Shown: positions 29,154 to 31,772 of the stretch, piece by piece
How the letters are laid out: every line of letters begins with the position of its first letter
Position numbering within the stretch: the stretch's first letter is position 1
Assembly (NCBI GenBank): GCA_028565635.1
Contig: JAOXYB010026290.1
Span: 1-31,772 of the forward strand
DNA: 31,772 nucleotides
Direction: 5' to 3'
Origin: Phoronis ovalis
Lineage: Eukaryota; Phoronida; Phoronidae
Made by a program: the position numbers and the translations under genes
Notes under the pieces: model-generated
Database searches by the model: none
Seen by the model: the letters and a program-made list of their open reading frames with translations, nothing else
What the model was told of the DNA's origin: nothing

Positions 29154-31772
29154 CTGTAATTTCATATAACTTAAATAACAAAATGACACCAGTTGATATT
29201 TCAGAAGTCATAAAAGGAAAGGTCTTTTGAAAACAACAAATGTGAGCAGCTGTTTTGTCTTGTGTTATCTTGCATTGTGAAGACAGTTGAGATTATCTTA
29301 GCTCTAAAAATAGATTCCCATTTGATCAATGAGATTTGCTTCTAACAAAATGAAAGAGGATATTGTACCAAACCTTGATAAAGTACGGAAAATACCTTTT
29401 CAAATTCATCTTTTGGCATGATGTATATTCCTGAGGCTGTCAGCAATTTTCCGTGTCTCGTCTTAAGATGTCGTTTGTAGGTATTTCTAGTTTTAAACTT
29501 CAGTGGACAATCAGCACATTCAAATGGAGTCTCACCAGTATGGCGACGTAGATGCTCCTGTTGTTAATGAAAAGTATACAGTAATGTCATACATTTTATG
29601 CAGGATAATCCTTTAATAATGGAAATGGAATTTCAGACTTTAAGAATACTGTTTTCATAACTAGATCTCACAAAGCTTACCTTGAAGTGACTTGGATGTC
29701 TAAATTCCCTTGAACACTCGGGACATTTGAAACGACTCATGTTGTTGTGAATGAGCATATGGTAGTTCAAGCTATGCTGCCGCGTAAATGTAGTATTACA
29801 TACTAAACAGATGAAAGGCTTTATACCTACAAAGAGCATGTAACAAAATATTAATTTCACCATTCAGTTGAAGGCTGGAACATTGCAACAACTGAGTTTG
29901 GAAAAACCTAAAGCGAACTGTCTCTTTTTAGATTGAGATATGATTTTAATTAGTGAGTCTTTTGGGAAAAACTAGTGGTTTTATACACAATAATTTAATA
30001 GATCTCAGTACTCTTACATAAAAATATAGTAATTAAAACAAAAATTTTGACTAAATCTTGCATACTTCCTGATGAGCCACAAAACAGGTAAAAAGACGGA
30101 GGAAATGCAAGTCATATTATTTGGAGCTATTCATAGTATATTTCGCTATCATTCATTACATATATATTTATTGGAATTTTTCCAGTTCCTTAGCAATACT
30201 GTCTCACAACATAGTACAGAGACAGTAAAAAGCAGCAGTGAAATTATATTCTAACTTAAAAGATGTGTTTGACTAGAGACTAACCAGCATGACTGCGATA
30301 ATGATACATAAGTGTTGCACTAGCTGTGAATGTCTTATTCTTGCAGATTTTACACTTCAGTACAGAACGATCAGTTCTCCCTTTACCCTTCAATTCACGG
30401 ATGCACTTCAGAGCTGTTTTCTGAAAACAGTGGATGCAATCTTTACTACAAAAACATTTGACAATTTAGAAAACACAGTGGCCTGATGAGAAAAACTGTT
30501 CAAGTAAGAAAAATAGATTTTACGGATTAAACTGTTAACAATATCTTGTTGTCTAAGCATTATGGAATGCAACTGAAGTTACAAATTTTTCAATTTAGAA
30601 GTGTCGTTTCTTTATGATTGGTACCAATACAATACTTTGTGCTATCAATACTGCTTACTCTCTCCCATTCAGTGCTCCCTTCCACTAATTTTTTCTTTTT
30701 GCCCGATTTAGCATCTTTTTCTTCATCACTAGATGAATTCTGTTCTTCTAGTACCAACATCTTTCCCTGGCGAGCCAGAGGATCTTTCGGCATAGGTGGA
30801 TATGGGCCTAAATCAATAAAACACATAATTCATATTTTGAATTATTATCATGCATGTTATCAGTTTTTAACCAGGAAGTCCAAAACAGCAAATTTTTTTG
30901 TCAACAGGCAGATGCAATAAAATTATACATACAGACTACCGGTAATCATAAGCATCCAATTTTTAAAAAAATAAATATAGGTAGTCTTTTTTCATAAAAG
31001 CATTAATATTTCTAGTTTAGAAATGAGTCTGGTAATGAAAAGGCATGGCTATTGATAGGGTAGGGATCTTTGGTAGCATGCTTAAACTTTTCAATGTCCA
31101 GGAAAATGTACATTTTTGGACTTCTTAGCACAATGATGTCATTTTTCAGAATTTGTAAGTCTAGAAAATCAATCTAATGGTTTTATTAGAAATCATTTCC
31201 AGGAGCTTATTTTAAATCTAAACTGAACAGTAACAAGCAGTATGTAATATTACAAATCAGTGCCATAGACAAGTTATTATAATTACTGGTAATAATAGAT
31301 TTAACAGTCTTTTATGTAAAACATTAAATGAAAAGTTCTGTGTTAAAAATGCTTACGGCTTGTATTATTGAAATCTCCAACTTGATTTTCTGTGCCAACA
31401 ACTTCTTCAGCACTAACTATGGGATAATCATCAATATTCTGGGACAGTCTTGTTAACTCAGCAACTCCAATAGGTATGCTTGCACTTGTTTGCATCATTA
31501 CACCACCTTTGAGCTGAAAGCATAATGCAAATAACTTGGAAAATATCAAACTGATTAAAAATCAGTTGATATGCAATATTTTTAACAATACTAAAACCGA
31601 ATTCACCTTGCATCTTTTCGGAATTCCAATTTTTCGTTTCATTACGAACTTGGAGACAAATTTTAACAAGAGGTCTGCGGGTGCAGACAGATGCACATCA
31701 TATGATGTAGTTTCTGTAGTTGTAAAGCCATCTTTGTATGTATAAGAGTTGTAAGGTTGATAATAGAGGGAA
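28917..31772 (-). CDS. Four-finger C2H2 zinc-finger protein (5' end beyond window)
   Basis: Seven exons on the minus strand join in frame. In transcript order: 31772-31607 (open at the window edge), 31513-31357, 30807-30659, 30420-30285, 29826-29681, 29557-29396, 29153-28917 (TAA). They give about 383 residues. The N-terminal part has ADLLLKFVSKFVMKRK-IGIPKRCK, then an acidic/Ser stretch (EEQNSSSDEEKDAKSGKKKK). Four consecutive C2H2 fingers follow, then a basic and acidic C-terminus. It is probably a nuclear DNA-binding regulator, inferred from the fingers and basic clusters. The fingers and their flanks look strongly constrained, but I cannot name the orthologue, so no symbol is given. Confidence 0.93.
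29396..30420 (-). CDS. C2H2 zinc-finger block (three exons)
   Basis: Finger 1 (exon 30420-30285) is CKIC-x13-H-x3-H. Fingers 2 and 3 (CLVC and CPEC, each x12-H-x3-H) are in exon 29826-29681; finger 3 runs into exon 29557-29396, which also holds finger 4 (CADC-x12-H-x4-H). All cysteine and histidine ligands are present. Only the link between fingers 3 and 4 (HTGETPF) is the canonical TGEKP type. The others are HAGIKPF and HNNMSRF, the latter unusual. Candidate base-contact segments read TASATLM, TRQHSLN, RHPSHFK and KTRNTYK. Confidence 0.93.
31357..31772 (-). CDS. N-terminal visible exons of the zinc-finger protein
   Basis: The exon 31772-31607 is open to the window edge; its frame reads YYQPYNSYTYKDGF to MKRKIGIPKRCK with donor AAG|GTGAAT. 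Exon 31513-31357 encodes LKGGVMMQTSASIPIG to VGDFNNTS with donor AGCC|GTAAGC. The start codon lies outside the window. KRKIGIPKRCK is a basic cluster that could act as a nuclear localisation signal or a loose AT-hook-like motif (inference). Confidence 0.85.

Noticed and set aside
30618-30920. 100-codon plus-strand ORF
   Set aside because: Antisense shadow of zinc-finger exon 30807-30659 extended into its intron.
1-31772. CRISPR arrays, tRNA or rRNA genes, bacterial operons
   Set aside because: I saw no regularly spaced identical repeats with unique spacers, no cloverleaf with A and B boxes that I could recognise, and no prokaryotic gene structure.

Overview
The window is animal nuclear DNA, most likely from an invertebrate. 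It is strongly A+T-rich, both multi-exon genes have metazoan GT-AG introns (115 bp to about 2.2 kb), and the DNA between exons carries short inverted-repeat elements. Nothing in it is bacterial. I cannot fix the species. The phosphatase-regulator gene aligns by eye almost exon by exon with vertebrate PPP4R4 (recalled from memory), but its C-terminal tail has diverged.

Layout. Positions 1-10645 contain no recognised conserved gene: AT-rich DNA with a terminal hairpin, one unusual intronless ORF for a 136-residue repeat protein (4232-4642, + strand), and two short inverted-repeat (MITE-like) elements. Positions 10646-24507 (+ strand) hold at least 19 coding exons of a PPP4R4 orthologue, a HEAT-repeat regulatory subunit of protein phosphatase 4. 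About 849 residues are visible. The N-terminal exon or exons (roughly 70 residues in human) were not found in the window. Its introns carry a second MITE with internal ~30-bp repeats, a hairpin, an exact 49-bp repeat flanking the first visible exon, a 56-bp tandem duplication, a possible 24-nt in-frame microexon and an orphan antisense exon-like ORF.

Positions 24508-28916 are intergenic and 3' UTR. They hold polyadenylation signals, a (TA)n-rich microsatellite and an array of diverged ~240-320-bp repeats. Positions 28917-31772 (- strand, open at the window's right edge) hold seven exons of a four-finger C2H2 zinc-finger protein, convergent with PPP4R4. I could not assign it to a named family.

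The two conserved genes are tail-to-tail neighbours with no evident functional link: one encodes a cytosolic phosphatase adaptor, the other a probable nuclear DNA-binding protein. The most unusual items are the repeat-protein ORF, EB1-type [ST]xIP motifs in the PPP4R4 tail, the orphan antisense exon, and two structured elements that share subterminal motifs.
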